Shown: positions 38,212 to 47,444 of the stretch, piece by piece
Numbering within the stretch: position 1 is the stretch's first letter
How the letters are laid out: each line of letters opens with the position of its first letter
DNA from: Nitrosomonas marina
GTDB taxonomy: Bacteria; Pseudomonadota; Gammaproteobacteria; Burkholderiales; Nitrosomonadaceae
Direction of reading: 5' to 3'
Assembly (NCBI RefSeq): GCF_900111605.1
Contig: NZ_FOIA01000008.1
Coordinates: 47,110-111,109, forward strand
Length of the DNA: 64,000 nt
Notes under the pieces: model-generated
What the model was told of the DNA's origin: nothing
Database searches by the model: none
What the model saw: the letters and a program-made list of their open reading frames with translations, nothing else
Translations under genes and position numbers: made by a program

Positions 38212-38688
38212 ATGATGCGACATTACGAAATCGTATTTATAGTTCATCCTGATCAAAGCGAGCAGGTGCCGGCGATGATTGAACGTTACCGCGGCATAGT
38301 TGCAGCTAAAAACGGCAAGGTACACCGGTTGGAAGACTGGGGCAGGCGGCAGCTTGCTTATCTGATTCAGAAAGTGCATAAGGCGCATTATGTGTTAATG
38401 AATATCGAATGCGATCAGGAAACGTTGAATGAACTTGATTATGCGTTTAAGTTTAGCGATGCCATTTTGCGTCATTTAACGATCAGAATGGATGGGCCTG
38501 TAACAGAACCTTCACCCATGATGCAGCAAAAAGAAAAGGATGATGCTGTACCGCGTCCGGCTGATAATAGTGAAAAACCGGATGAAAAGAACGAAACAGA
38601 CAACAAAGCTGAATCGTCCGGTGAAGCCGAAGAAACTGACGAATCAAAAAATACTGAAGATTCTGAGGCAGTGAATTCGGCATCATAA
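38212..38688 (+). CDS. rpsF: 30S ribosomal protein S6
   Basis: Ribosomal protein S6 of the small subunit, which pairs with S18. The S6 fold occupies the first 100 residues ([20 protein letters not shown] ... [20 protein letters not shown]). The remaining 58 residues form a hydrophilic, acidic tail rich in Glu, Asp and Lys (DKKNETDN-type composition), making the protein 158 residues long. Translation may start at ATG 38212 or the next codon, ATG 38215. It heads rpsF-priB-rpsR-rplI. Confidence 0.96.
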   Translation: MMRHYEIVFIVHPDQSEQVPAMIERYRGIVAAKNGKVHRLEDWGRRQLAYLIQKVHKAHYVLMNIECDQETLNELDYAFKFSDAILRHLTIRMDGPVTEPSPMMQQKEKDDAVPRPADNSEKPDEKNETDNKAESSGEAEETDESKNTEDSEAVNSAS

Positions 38689-38695
38689 ATATCAA

Positions 38696-38992
38696 GTGGA
38701 ATGCAACCGGACGGTTATCTGTGGTGAAATTATCCGGCTTGGCGCATTACGTTATACTCCGGCGGGATTACCTGTGATTGATTTTGTCATACAGCATCAG
38801 TCGCGTCGAAGGGAAGCAAATATGACTCGAAAGATACAGTGTGAATTGCAGGCGGTAGCGCTGGGCGAGACTGCCAAAATGATCGCCGAAATGAATACGT
38901 TCGAGAGTGTCAAGATTTCCGGTTTTCTCAGTAGAAAAAGCCACACTAGTCAGCAGCTGGTATTGCATGTAGAGCACATCGTTCAAATTTAA
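38696..38992 (+). CDS. priB: Primosomal replication protein PriB
   Basis: A 98-residue single-domain OB-fold protein that binds single-stranded DNA and helps PriA restart stalled replication forks. LGALRYTPAGLPVIDFVIQH and the C-terminal SGFLSRKSHTSQQLVLHVEH are family marks. The start is GTG, 7 bp after the rpsF stop; the nearby ATG at 38701 is out of frame. The position between the S6 and S18 genes is conserved in Beta- and Gammaproteobacteria. Confidence 0.93.
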   Translation: MECNRTVICGEIIRLGALRYTPAGLPVIDFVIQHQSRRREANMTRKIQCELQAVALGETAKMIAEMNTFESVKISGFLSRKSHTSQQLVLHVEHIVQI

Positions 38993-39010
38993 TTGAAAAC
39001 AGGAAAACAT

Positions 39011-39292
39011 ATGTCACGTATAAACAGACGAAATGACGGAAAAGACAAAGAAAAGGAAAGGAGAGCCAACCGTCCTTTGTTCAAACGCAAGAAGTTTTGT
39101 CGCTTCACTGCGGAAGGTGTAAAAACAATCGACTATAAAGATATCGATGTATTGAGAGATTTTATCAGTGAAAATGGAAAAATCATTCCAGCCCGAATCA
39201 CAGGGACAAGAGCATACTATCAAAGGCAATTGGGCACAGCGATAGAACGTGCGCGTTTTCTTGCGCTACTTCCGTACACAGACCGTCACTGA
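39011..39292 (+). CDS. rpsR: 30S ribosomal protein S18
   Basis: A 93-residue S18, with the core [20 protein letters not shown] ... [20 protein letters not shown]. It has a basic N-terminal extension of about 15 residues. ATG 39011 has AGGA 7 bases upstream; the open frame starts earlier. S18 pairs with S6 on the ribosome platform. It lies 18 bp after priB and 12 bp before rplI. Confidence 0.97.
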   Translation: MSRINRRNDGKDKEKERRANRPLFKRKKFCRFTAEGVKTIDYKDIDVLRDFISENGKIIPARITGTRAYYQRQLGTAIERARFLALLPYTDRH

Positions 39293-39304
39293 GGAGTAAT
39301 ACAC

Positions 39305-39760
39305 ATGCAGGTTATATTGATGGAGACTGTTGCTAAGCTGGGACGCTTGGGTGAGATTGTGAATGTAAAAAGCGGTTATGCAAGAAACTATCTGATCCCT
39401 CAGGGAAAAGCACAGCGCGCTACCGAGCAAACCATAGCAGAGTTCGAAACGCGACGTGCTGAACTGGAGCAAAAACAGGCTGATGTTCAGGCGGCAGCAC
39501 AGGCGATCGCTGAAAGACTGGAAGGTTTGATGCTGCAAATTTCACAAAAAACCAGCAGCGATGGCAAGCTGTTTGGTTCTGTAACAAATGCCAATATCGC
39601 CGAAGCCCTGAATGAGCAGGGTTTTACTATCGAAAAATCAATGATACGCATGCCGCATGGTCAATTAAAACAGGTTGGTGATTATCCGATCAAAGTGATG
39701 TTGCATGGGGATATCTCGGCGCAGATTACCGTCTCTGTACTGGGCGAAGCGACTATCTAG
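39305..39760 (+). CDS. rplI: 50S ribosomal protein L9
   Basis: A 151-residue L9 with the N-terminal RNA-binding domain ([36 protein letters not shown]), a long connecting helix and the C-terminal domain ([16 protein letters not shown]). A good ribosome site GAGGAG lies 8 bases before ATG. Last gene of the S6 operon, followed by a clear terminator. Confidence 0.98.
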   Translation: MQVILMETVAKLGRLGEIVNVKSGYARNYLIPQGKAQRATEQTIAEFETRRAELEQKQADVQAAAQAIAERLEGLMLQISQKTSSDGKLFGSVTNANIAEALNEQGFTIEKSMIRMPHGQLKQVGDYPIKVMLHGDISAQITVSVLGEATI

Positions 39761-39783
39761 CAGTATTACACTGTCATACATTG

Positions 39784-39812
39784 AAAAAGGACTCTTGCGA
39801 GTCCTTTTTTTT
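39784..39812 (+). terminator. Rho-independent terminator of rpsF-priB-rpsR-rplI
   Basis: A perfect 11-base-pair stem, AAAAAGGACTC with its complement, closes a four-base loop TTGC and runs into eight Ts. It lies 24 bases after the rplI stop. Confidence 0.95.
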
Positions 39813-39938
39813 GTCTAAAAAACTCGAAGGGATTAAATAGTGCGTTAATCCGGCTGTTAAATTGTGCCTTCAACAGTGCAGCTTCACGTTAAACTGTAAT
39901 CACCCATTTAAACTTTGATCAACACAGTGGTGATTTCT

Positions 39939-42900
39939 ATGAGCTCAGATCATCTCTATTCGATTCGTCAGGCGATGAGTGTCGCCTATTTATCCGATGA
40001 AAAAACTCTGGTTAAAAATTTACTGAAGCAGCTTACCGGTTACGATGCATCCACAGCCGTGAATCATGCACGTGACTTGCTCAGTCAGTTACGTGGACAA
40101 ATGGCTTCTTCTTGGTTGCAAGCCAAACAGTCGGTAGTACAAGCGTTTCTACAGGAGTATCAACTTAATAGCGAAGAAGGCATTGTGCTCATGAGCATTG
40201 CTGAGGCGCTGTTGCGCATACCTGACCGCGCAACCCAGGATCGCTTTCTGGCTGATCGATTAAACTCGGCCGATTGGCGTCTGCATGCTTACCACAGTGA
40301 ATCACGGCTGGTCAATCTGGCTACTGGTGCATTGATGTTTTCCAGAGTACTGGAACAACAGCACAAGCTACTGCACGCAGACCAGCACTCGCGCATTCAG
40401 ACCGTTCTGGATACGCTGGTTGTGCGTTTGGGGCAGCCTGTTATCCGCACCGCATTGAAACAGGCAATGCAATTATTGGCCGAGCAGTTTGTTATGGCGG
40501 AAACTATTGAGCGGGCGATCGGAAAATCAACCAGTGTGCCGGAAGCTTTAGCAGATTCCGCTGTGCGCTATTCTTTCGATATGCTTGGAGAAGCGGCGAT
40601 TACCGCGATAGATGCCGAACGGTTTTTCCAGGCATATAGCCACGCGATAATACAGTTGGGAAAAGATTTCCAGAACACTGGTTTTGATAAACCTGATTTG
40701 CTATATGCAAGACCAAGTGTTTCAGTAAAGCTTTCCGCCTTGTATCCACGATATGAGCCTTACCAATTCCGTTATGCCGTACCGGCGCTAACTTCCAAAT
40801 TGTTAAATCTTGCTATACTGGCACGTAATGCAGGCATTACGCTTACTGTTGATGCTGAAGAAAGTGATCGTCTCGATCTTTCACTGGATGTTTTTTCGGC
40901 TGTATTTAACTGTGCTGAACTGGATGACTGGCCGGGTCTGGGTATCGCCGTACAGGCATATCAGAAACGGGCGACACATGTTATTCGCTGGCTTGCAGCG
41001 CTTGCGCGTGGTCAGCAGCGCAAAATTCCCGTCAGATTGGTCAAAGGAGCTTATTGGGACAGTGAAATCAAACGGGCACAGGAAAACGGACTTGCCGGCT
41101 ACCCGGTATTTTCACGAAAGTCGGCAACAGACATCAGTTACCTGGCGTGTGCCCGGTTGTTAATTGATCGCTCCGATTGTTTTTATCCTCAGTTCGCCAC
41201 CCATAACGCTCATACGGTTTCTGTCATTATGCAAATGGCATGCCGGTATGAACATTATGAATTCCAGCGTTTGCATGGCATGGGGGAGGCACTTTACCAG
41301 GTAATTCAGAGAAATCATCCCGGAATTGTGTGTCGCGTATATGCGCCTGTAGGTGAATATCAGGATCTGCTGCCGTATCTGGTTCGGCGATTGCTGGAAA
41401 ATGGCGCCAATACTTCGTTTGTCCATGATATGGAAAATCCGCATATCGCAGTGGAAGAGATTATCACCGATCCTGTTACTGTATGGCAAAGTGGCGTGCA
41501 GTCGGAGCTGGCACTTCCTGCAGCACTTTATGGTAAACAGCGCTGCAATTCTATCGGGCTCAATTTGGCTGATCCGCAAGTACTTGAGCAGGTAAAACAA
41601 AGTCTAAACAAGCTTGCTCACAAGCAGTATCAAAGTTTTCCATTGGTAAACGGCAAGACCTGTACGGGTCAGACGAACTCGGTGAATGCGCCTCATGATA
41701 ACTGTCATATAGTTGGTGAAGTGATTTATGCAGATAAAACACATGTATCCGATGCATTCGATGCCGCAGAGACCGCTTTTTGTGATTGGCGCTTGCGTGC
41801 TGTGAGAGAGCGTGCGGATTGCCTGCTTAAAGCAGCTGACCTCATGGAACAACAACGTATGGAGCTGGTGAATCTGTGCATGCGCGAAGGTGGTCGCACG
41901 ATAAAAGATGCGCTCGCTGAGGTACGCGAGGCAGTCGATTTTTGTCGTTACTACGCAGTCGGTGCACTCAAATTATTTGAACACCCAGCCGTTTTGCCAG
42001 GACCAACCGGAGAAGTAAATACGCTGAAATACTATGGGCGTGGCGTGTTTGTATGCATTAGTCCATGGAATTTTCCGATTGCAATTTTCACTGGTCAGAT
42101 CGCTGCAGCGCTGGTAGCAGGTAATACGGTAATTGCCAAACCGGCTGAGCGTTCAGCGCTGACTGCAATGGCATGTATACGTATTCTGCATCAGGCTGGT
42201 ATTCCGGAATCCGTACTGCATTTTTTGCCAGGTAAAAGTTCTGAAATTGGTCAGCATTTACTTGAAGATTCCCGTGTGGCCGGTGTGGCATTCACCGGTT
42301 CCATTGATACTGCAAAATATATCAATCGTCAACTTTCAGATCATCCAATGATTGTGCCGTTGATTGCCGAAACCGGTGGGCAAAATGTGTTGATTGCAGA
42401 TACGTCTGCACACAAAGAGCAGTTGGTTCAGGATGCTGTTTTTTCAGCATTTAACAGCGCCGGACAGCGCTGCTCAGCATTACGCGTCTTGTTTGTACCT
42501 GAAGAGACGGCAGAATTGGTCAAGCAAATGCTGATCGGTGCAATGCAGGAACTACGGCTAGGCAATCCCGATGATGTAACTACAGATGTAGCCGCTGTTA
42601 TCACTCAGCAAGCCATGCATCAATTAGGAAAGTATGTCAGGAAAATGAGAGCGGATAACTGCGAGATTTATCAATTGCCGCTGGCTTCTCAGGCAGATGA
42701 ACTTCATTCCGGAAATTTTTTTCCGCCAACACTGATTGAAATAAGTGAGCTGCGGCAATTGCGTAGTGAAGTGTTTGGTCCTGTATTACATATGGTACGT
42801 TATCAATCTGGTGATCTTGATGCTGTGATCGACAGCATCAACGCCAGCGGGTATGGGTTGACACTTGGCATCCATAGTCGCATTCAAGGCACAATTAAAA

Positions 42901-43121
42901 AAATCTGCCAACAGACCAGGGTTGGCAATGTTTACGTAAACCGTAATATGATTGGTGCAGTAGTCGGTGTGCAACCTTTCGGTGGTATGGGGTTATCCGG
43001 TACTGGTCCCAAAGCGGGTGGACCTGATTATTTGCGCCGTTTCTCTGTCGAGCAGGCGGTGTCCGACAATGTGGCTGCTATGGGTGGAAATCCTACTTTG
43101 CTTGCGCAAAGTCTGCGCTAG
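39939..43121 (+). CDS. putA: Bifunctional proline dehydrogenase / glutamate-5-semialdehyde dehydrogenase PutA
   Basis: A 1060-residue enzyme that oxidises proline to glutamate. It has an arm/dimerisation region (about 1-150), a FAD-dependent proline dehydrogenase barrel (about 185-480: ARPSVSVKLSALYPRYEPY, RLVKGAYWDSEIKRAQENG) and an NAD-dependent aldehyde dehydrogenase (about 560-1020), with catalytic Cys845 in NSAGQRCSALR and Glu in AETGGQN. The N-terminal ribbon-helix-helix repressor domain of trifunctional PutA is absent, so it should not regulate itself. ATG 39939 is preferred over TTG 39915. No proline permease lies nearby. Confidence 0.95.
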   Translation: MSSDHLYSIRQAMSVAYLSDEKTLVKNLLKQLTGYDASTAVNHARDLLSQLRGQMASSWLQAKQSVVQAFLQEYQLNSEEGIVLMSIAEALLRIPDRATQDRFLADRLNSADWRLHAYHSESRLVNLATGALMFSRVLEQQHKLLHADQHSRIQTVLDTLVVRLGQPVIRTALKQAMQLLAEQFVMAETIERAIGKSTSVPEALADSAVRYSFDMLGEAAITAIDAERFFQAYSHAIIQLGKDFQNTGFDKPDLLYARPSVSVKLSALYPRYEPYQFRYAVPALTSKLLNLAILARNAGITLTVDAEESDRLDLSLDVFSAVFNCAELDDWPGLGIAVQAYQKRATHVIRWLAALARGQQRKIPVRLVKGAYWDSEIKRAQENGLAGYPVFSRKSATDISYLACARLLIDRSDCFYPQFATHNAHTVSVIMQMACRYEHYEFQRLHGMGEALYQVIQRNHPGIVCRVYAPVGEYQDLLPYLVRRLLENGANTSFVHDMENPHIAVEEIITDPVTVWQSGVQSELALPAALYGKQRCNSIGLNLADPQVLEQVKQSLNKLAHKQYQSFPLVNGKTCTGQTNSVNAPHDNCHIVGEVIYADKTHVSDAFDAAETAFCDWRLRAVRERADCLLKAADLMEQQRMELVNLCMREGGRTIKDALAEVREAVDFCRYYAVGALKLFEHPAVLPGPTGEVNTLKYYGRGVFVCISPWNFPIAIFTGQIAAALVAGNTVIAKPAERSALTAMACIRILHQAGIPESVLHFLPGKSSEIGQHLLEDSRVAGVAFTGSIDTAKYINRQLSDHPMIVPLIAETGGQNVLIADTSAHKEQLVQDAVFSAFNSAGQRCSALRVLFVPEETAELVKQMLIGAMQELRLGNPDDVTTDVAAVITQQAMHQLGKYVRKMRADNCEIYQLPLASQADELHSGNFFPPTLIEISELRQLRSEVFGPVLHMVRYQSGDLDAVIDSINASGYGLTLGIHSRIQGTIKKICQQTRVGNVYVNRNMIGAVVGVQPFGGMGLSGTGPKAGGPDYLRRFSVEQAVSDNVAAMGGNPTLLAQSLR

Positions 43122-43250
43122 GAAGCTGATATTATTCAAATGGATAACATAAAAACCAGTCGGCATTTTTTTCTAAATTACGGTATTGTCTTAAAGCTCA
43201 ACGGTATGAAGACGTAATTAACACAATGAGAAAACAATTTAAAGCGAATT

Positions 43251-44969
43251 ATGCTAAGAAATAACCTAAGATTGCTATTTGTCGGATACTCAGATTCAGA
43301 AGCCGAACAGTTGCGTGCAGAGTTATCAAAAATTAATGTCAAAATAAACTGTAAAGCGATAACTGACGCAAATGATATCCGGATTGCCTTTTATGAATGT
43401 GAGTGGCATGTGCTGATCTGTAACTACACAGCGGATTCCGGCAACCTGAAAGAAGCGCTGGAAGTCTGGAAACAAGTGGGTCGTGACATACCCTTTATTA
43501 TTTATGCAGATGAAACGAGTGATGAAAATGTCATTTCTGCAATACATTATGGCGTACATGACTATATATATAAAGGGCACATTGGGCGTCTTCTGCTGGT
43601 TATTGACAGGGAGTTGAATAATCTGGAAGTTAAACGTGCAAAACTACAGGCTGAAAGCAAAATTTATCGCTTGACCTACTATGATAATCTAACTGGTTTG
43701 CCTAAACGTAATTTGTTTTGCGAAAAAGTTACAGGCATTTTATCAAACCTATCCGATCGAGATAGGCTGGCAGGGGTGTATTTAGTTAAAATCAGTGGTC
43801 TTTCTGATATCAATAATATATATGGATACCATGTGGGTGATATGCTGATTCAGCAGCTTTCATATCGAATGTCTGTATATACAAACAGTCAATGTTTGTT
43901 ATCAAGAATTGAAAGTAACAAATTCGCTTTTTTTAACTGCGACGTCAATAACCTGGAAGGTATACGAAAATTTGCTGACAAGATCATGCATATGGTGTCT
44001 ATACCGGTTGTGATCAATAATCTTGAATTTTATGTAACGCTCAATATTGGAGTTTGTGAATACCCGACACATGGCGAATCCATTTCATTACTGTTGTCAA
44101 ATATAGAGAATATGTTGTCTGATTCTCAAAACAAATGGCAGAACAGTTGCCGCTATTTTTTGAGCAGAGTGGATGAAGTTTCCGCCAAGCGGCTTATGAC
44201 AAGGGAAGCACTTCGAAAAGCCATTATCAATAATGAGTTAGAATTATTGTATCAGCCAATTATCAACCTCGATACGGGTGTTATAAAAGGAGCCGGGGTT
44301 GTTTTGAGATGGCATCACCCCGAAGCCGGCCCTTTGACACCCAGTAAGTTTTTTCCTTTCATTCATGAAAGCGGCTTAATTCTGGAAATCGGAAAATGGA
44401 TGCTCAAACATGTGTGTTTGCAGGCAAAGCTATGGCACGAAATGGGTTACGATGGATTGACGATCACGCTGGCCGTAGCTGTCAACGGTTATGATCAGAC
44501 ACATTTTATAAAGTATGTGCAAAATTTGCTGACCGAAACCAAACTGCCGCCGCAATTGCTTGAACTGGAACTGCCCGAATCATTTTTACAAAGCGCAGAA
44601 TTCAGTATGAATAATTTAAAAGAACTGGGTGATGCCGGGATACAGTTTTCAATCAGTAATTATGGAACCGGTGGTGCTTCGCTCAGATGGTTAAGTATAC
44701 TGCCTGTCAACAGTATCAAACTGGACCCTGCATTGACCATGAATCCAAAGTCATGCACGGAAAATGCCAGAGTAGTGGCGGCAATCAATGCAATGGCAAA
44801 GAATCTGGGGCTGGCTATGGTTGCTGAGGGTATTACAACCAAGGAGCAATTAAAATTTTTATATGAAATACAATGTAAATTTGCACAAGGAAATTACTTC
44901 AGCCAACCGGTCAATGCTGAAAATTTTCTGAAACTGCTTGAGCAGCGTAAAACCGGTACACTTGATTAA
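43251..44969 (+). CDS. Degenerate REC-GGDEF-EAL protein
   Basis: A 572-residue protein with three signalling domains, each lacking key residues. The receiver-like domain (about 7-125) has Asn where the phosphorylated Asp is expected (LICNYT). The GGDEF domain (about 150-300) reads ESNKF at the active site. The EAL domain (about 320-560) reads GAGVVLRW in place of the EAL motif and SNYGTGGASL in place of DDFGTG. It should therefore be neither a cyclase nor a phosphodiesterase, and may bind cyclic di-GMP or partner proteins. It lies directly before flhDC on the same strand, hinting at motility control. Confidence 0.88.
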   Translation: MLRNNLRLLFVGYSDSEAEQLRAELSKINVKINCKAITDANDIRIAFYECEWHVLICNYTADSGNLKEALEVWKQVGRDIPFIIYADETSDENVISAIHYGVHDYIYKGHIGRLLLVIDRELNNLEVKRAKLQAESKIYRLTYYDNLTGLPKRNLFCEKVTGILSNLSDRDRLAGVYLVKISGLSDINNIYGYHVGDMLIQQLSYRMSVYTNSQCLLSRIESNKFAFFNCDVNNLEGIRKFADKIMHMVSIPVVINNLEFYVTLNIGVCEYPTHGESISLLLSNIENMLSDSQNKWQNSCRYFLSRVDEVSAKRLMTREALRKAIINNELELLYQPIINLDTGVIKGAGVVLRWHHPEAGPLTPSKFFPFIHESGLILEIGKWMLKHVCLQAKLWHEMGYDGLTITLAVAVNGYDQTHFIKYVQNLLTETKLPPQLLELELPESFLQSAEFSMNNLKELGDAGIQFSISNYGTGGASLRWLSILPVNSIKLDPALTMNPKSCTENARVVAAINAMAKNLGLAMVAEGITTKEQLKFLYEIQCKFAQGNYFSQPVNAENFLKLLEQRKTGTLD

Positions 44970-45111
44970 TATCCTGTTATTTTCAGTTAACTTTTTCCAG
45001 ACACTTCGTGTAGTTATCATTTCAGTGTAAAAACAAAGTATTAAATAAATATAATAATTTACTGTAATGAATTAATCTAATCATCTAAATTCACGAGTTT
45101 TTTTAATTATG

Positions 45112-45149
45112 TAGGAAAAATTCTTATAGCATGATAAGAATTTTTCCTA
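45112..45149. terminator. Perfect 16-bp AT-rich hairpin between the GGDEF-EAL gene and flhD
   Basis: TAGGAAAAATTCTTAT and its exact complement flank a six-base loop (AGCATG), followed by AATTTTGTTTT. It can end transcription of the upstream gene (143 bp after its stop) and, because its left arm has A-runs, could also act on the other strand. It might alternatively be an operator for flhDC. Confidence 0.6.
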
Positions 45150-45258
45150 ATTTTGTTTTAGATATGTGTCCATTTACTTAAATCGACTCAGCATTGAAAA
45201 TTCATACCTATTCAGTGTGTTGTTTAGATTATTTAATTTTTAAACAGGAGAGTTTAAA

Positions 45259-45582
45259 ATGGAGACAAAACAGTATTTGGAAGAAATAAGAGAAATCAAT
45301 TTAGGTTATTTACTTCTTGCACAACAACTGATTCGTGAAGATAAAATGGCTGCAATTTACCGGCTGGGTATTAATCAGGATGTCGCCGAGCTAATTGAAA
45401 AACTGACAACCAGTCAGCTTCTAAAAATGGCATCTTCCAATAACCTGTTATGTCGATTCAGATTCAATGATTCCCTGATAGCAGAATTGCTCTCTAATAA
45501 TGAAAGGGATAGTAGCAGTGCCGTTTCTCACTCACATGCTGCCATACTTATGGCCGGACAACCCGCTGAAACAATTTCCTAA
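45259..45582 (+). CDS. flhD: Flagellar master regulator subunit FlhD
   Basis: A 107-residue FlhD, which with FlhC forms the activator of class II flagellar promoters. It shows the helical dimer region EIREINLGYLLLAQQLIRED, ASNNLLCRFRFNDSLIAELL and family-typical length. The ATG has AGGAGAG 7 bases upstream. flhC begins 31 bp later, but is interrupted, so FlhD may lack its partner unless readthrough or another flhC copy exists. Confidence 0.93.
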   Translation: METKQYLEEIREINLGYLLLAQQLIREDKMAAIYRLGINQDVAELIEKLTTSQLLKMASSNNLLCRFRFNDSLIAELLSNNERDSSSAVSHSHAAILMAGQPAETIS

Positions 45583-45613
45583 GCTTTTGGTATAACCTGA
45601 AGGGATATGGCAT

Positions 45614-46153
45614 ATGCGCAATCGAAGCATACTTACTGAAGCGAAACAAATACAATTGGCATCTGAGTTGATTAAATTGGGTGCAAGGTTACAGGTACTG
45701 GAGGTGAATTCCAACTTGAGTCGGGAGAGACTCGTTAAACTGTATAAAGAAATTAAAGGAGTATCACCACCCAAAGGCATGCTTCCTTACTCTGAAGACT
45801 GGTTTATGAGCTGGCAGCCCAATATGCATTCCTCATTATTTGTCAATATCTATAATTATATTACGACGCACGGAGATATCGACTGAATTGATGCATTGAT
45901 TAAAAGTTATAAGCTCTATCTGGAGCATATAGAAGCACATAAGCTGGAACAGGTGTTAAGTCTTACTCGTGCGTGGACATTGATTCGTTTTGTTGAAAGT
46001 GAAGTATTATGTGTGACGCCATGCGTCAAATGCGGTGGGAAATTTTTAGTGCACTCTCTGGATATTCATTCAAATCATATCTGTGGTTTATGTAATATTC
46101 CATCCAGAGCGGGAAAAACCAAGAAAGCTGCCGCTGAATCAGAACTGCATTAG
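45614..46153 (+). pseudogene. flhC: flhC interrupted by in-frame TGA
   Basis: Codons 1-90 encode a good FlhC N-terminus (LASELIKLGARLQVLE, SRERLVKLYKEIKG, PPKGMLPYSEDWFMSW). Codon 91 (45884-45886) is TGA. The same frame then goes on as IDALIKSYKLYLEHIE ... LTRAWTLIRFVES and the zinc-binding CVKCGG/CGLC pairs, to a normal length of 179 codons. By alignment from memory with E. coli FlhC, codon 91 matches a glycine (NGVDAVIKAY), and GGA to TGA is one base change. TGA is an ordinary stop elsewhere here. Without the C-terminal zinc domain FlhC should not form active FlhD4C2. Confidence 0.88.
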
Positions 46154-46165
46154 CTTTGAATCTGG

Positions 46166-47362
46166 TTATTGATCTAATGCCTGTTTAAGCCGGACAGATG
46201 CTTTTTCCAGGTTTTCCATGGATGTGGCAAATGACAAACGCATATAGCCTTCGCTGCCAAATGCTGAGCCTGGAACAACTGCAATACCAGATTTTTCCAG
46301 TAAATATTCACTGAATGCCAGATCGTTTTTGTGCTGAATTAGGTGTTTATCGTAAAGATTCGCTATCGCCTGCCGTACATCAGCAAATGCGTAAAAAGCA
46401 CCTTCAGATTTCAGACAGGCGATTCCTTTACATTGATTTAATTGATCGGTGATAAAATCATTACGTGCAATAAATGCATCGACCATTGGTCTGATGCAGG
46501 ATTGATCAGCGTTCAGTGCCATTTCTGCTGCTGCTTGTGAGATTGAACTTGGGTTTGAAGTGCTTTGTGACTGAATATTTTCCATTGCAGTTACAATTTC
46601 GGCGGGCCCGCCGCAGTATCCAATGCGCCAACCGGTCATGGAATATGCTTTAGAGACACCGTTCAGAACGACCGTACGTGAATGTAAATCAGGACAAGCA
46701 TTTAAAATATTAACGAAGCGCTTACCTGATAAAAGTATATGTTCATACATATCATCCGTAGCAATCAGAATCTGAGGGTATTTTCGCAACACTTCACCTA
46801 GTGAGCTCAGTTCTTCCAGCGTATAAACTGCACCGGTGGGATTGCTGGGGCTGTTTATGACAACCAGCTTTGTTTTTTGAGTTATGGCTTTTTCGAGTTG
46901 ATCGGCTGTAATCTTGAAATTTTGCTCAATACCCGCAGCAACGAACACTGGCTTTCCTTCCGCGATTTTCACAATATCGGGATAAGACACCCAGAAAGGG
47001 GCAGGTATGATGACTTCATCCTCTGGGTTAAGCAAGGCCAGAGCAAGATTAAAAAAACTTTGTTTGCCGCCGCAAGAAACCAGAATCTGTGAATGATCGT
47101 ACTCTAGCTCGTTATCACGTCTGAATTTTTCAATAATCGCTTTTTTTAAGCCAAGTGTACCTCCAACAGCGGTGTATTTGGTTAAACCCTTGTTAATAGC
47201 TGCAATCGCAGCATCTTTAATATGTTGAGGTGTGTCAAAATCGGGCTCGCCAGCACCTAAACCGATAATATCCTTTCCCTCAGCCTTCAAACTTGCAGCT
47301 CGGGCAGTAACAGCAAGGGTAGGGGAAGGCTTGATGGTTTGTACGCGGCTGGATAATTGCAC
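46166..47362 (-). CDS. aspC: Aspartate aminotransferase (class I, subgroup Ib)
   Basis: A 398-residue PLP-dependent aminotransferase that moves amino groups between aspartate and 2-oxoglutarate. Marks: GEPDFDTPQHIKDAA, VINSPSNPTGAVYTLEEL, ATDDMYEHILLSG, the cofactor lysine in NGVSKAYSMTGWRIGYCGGP, and VVPGSAFGSEGYMRLSFA. It may also accept prephenate, as related enzymes do. It converges on flhC (12 bp) and is divergent from uvrB (82 bp). Confidence 0.94.
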   Translation of the reverse strand: MQLSSRVQTIKPSPTLAVTARAASLKAEGKDIIGLGAGEPDFDTPQHIKDAAIAAINKGLTKYTAVGGTLGLKKAIIEKFRRDNELEYDHSQILVSCGGKQSFFNLALALLNPEDEVIIPAPFWVSYPDIVKIAEGKPVFVAAGIEQNFKITADQLEKAITQKTKLVVINSPSNPTGAVYTLEELSSLGEVLRKYPQILIATDDMYEHILLSGKRFVNILNACPDLHSRTVVLNGVSKAYSMTGWRIGYCGGPAEIVTAMENIQSQSTSNPSSISQAAAEMALNADQSCIRPMVDAFIARNDFITDQLNQCKGIACLKSEGAFYAFADVRQAIANLYDKHLIQHKNDLAFSEYLLEKSGIAVVPGSAFGSEGYMRLSFATSMENLEKASVRLKQALDQ

Positions 47363-47444
47363 TACAGGCTCCTCACTCTAAAATGGACAGATCGGCATGT
47401 TAGAATAGACGATCAAACAATTACGCTGATAATGGATTATACCT

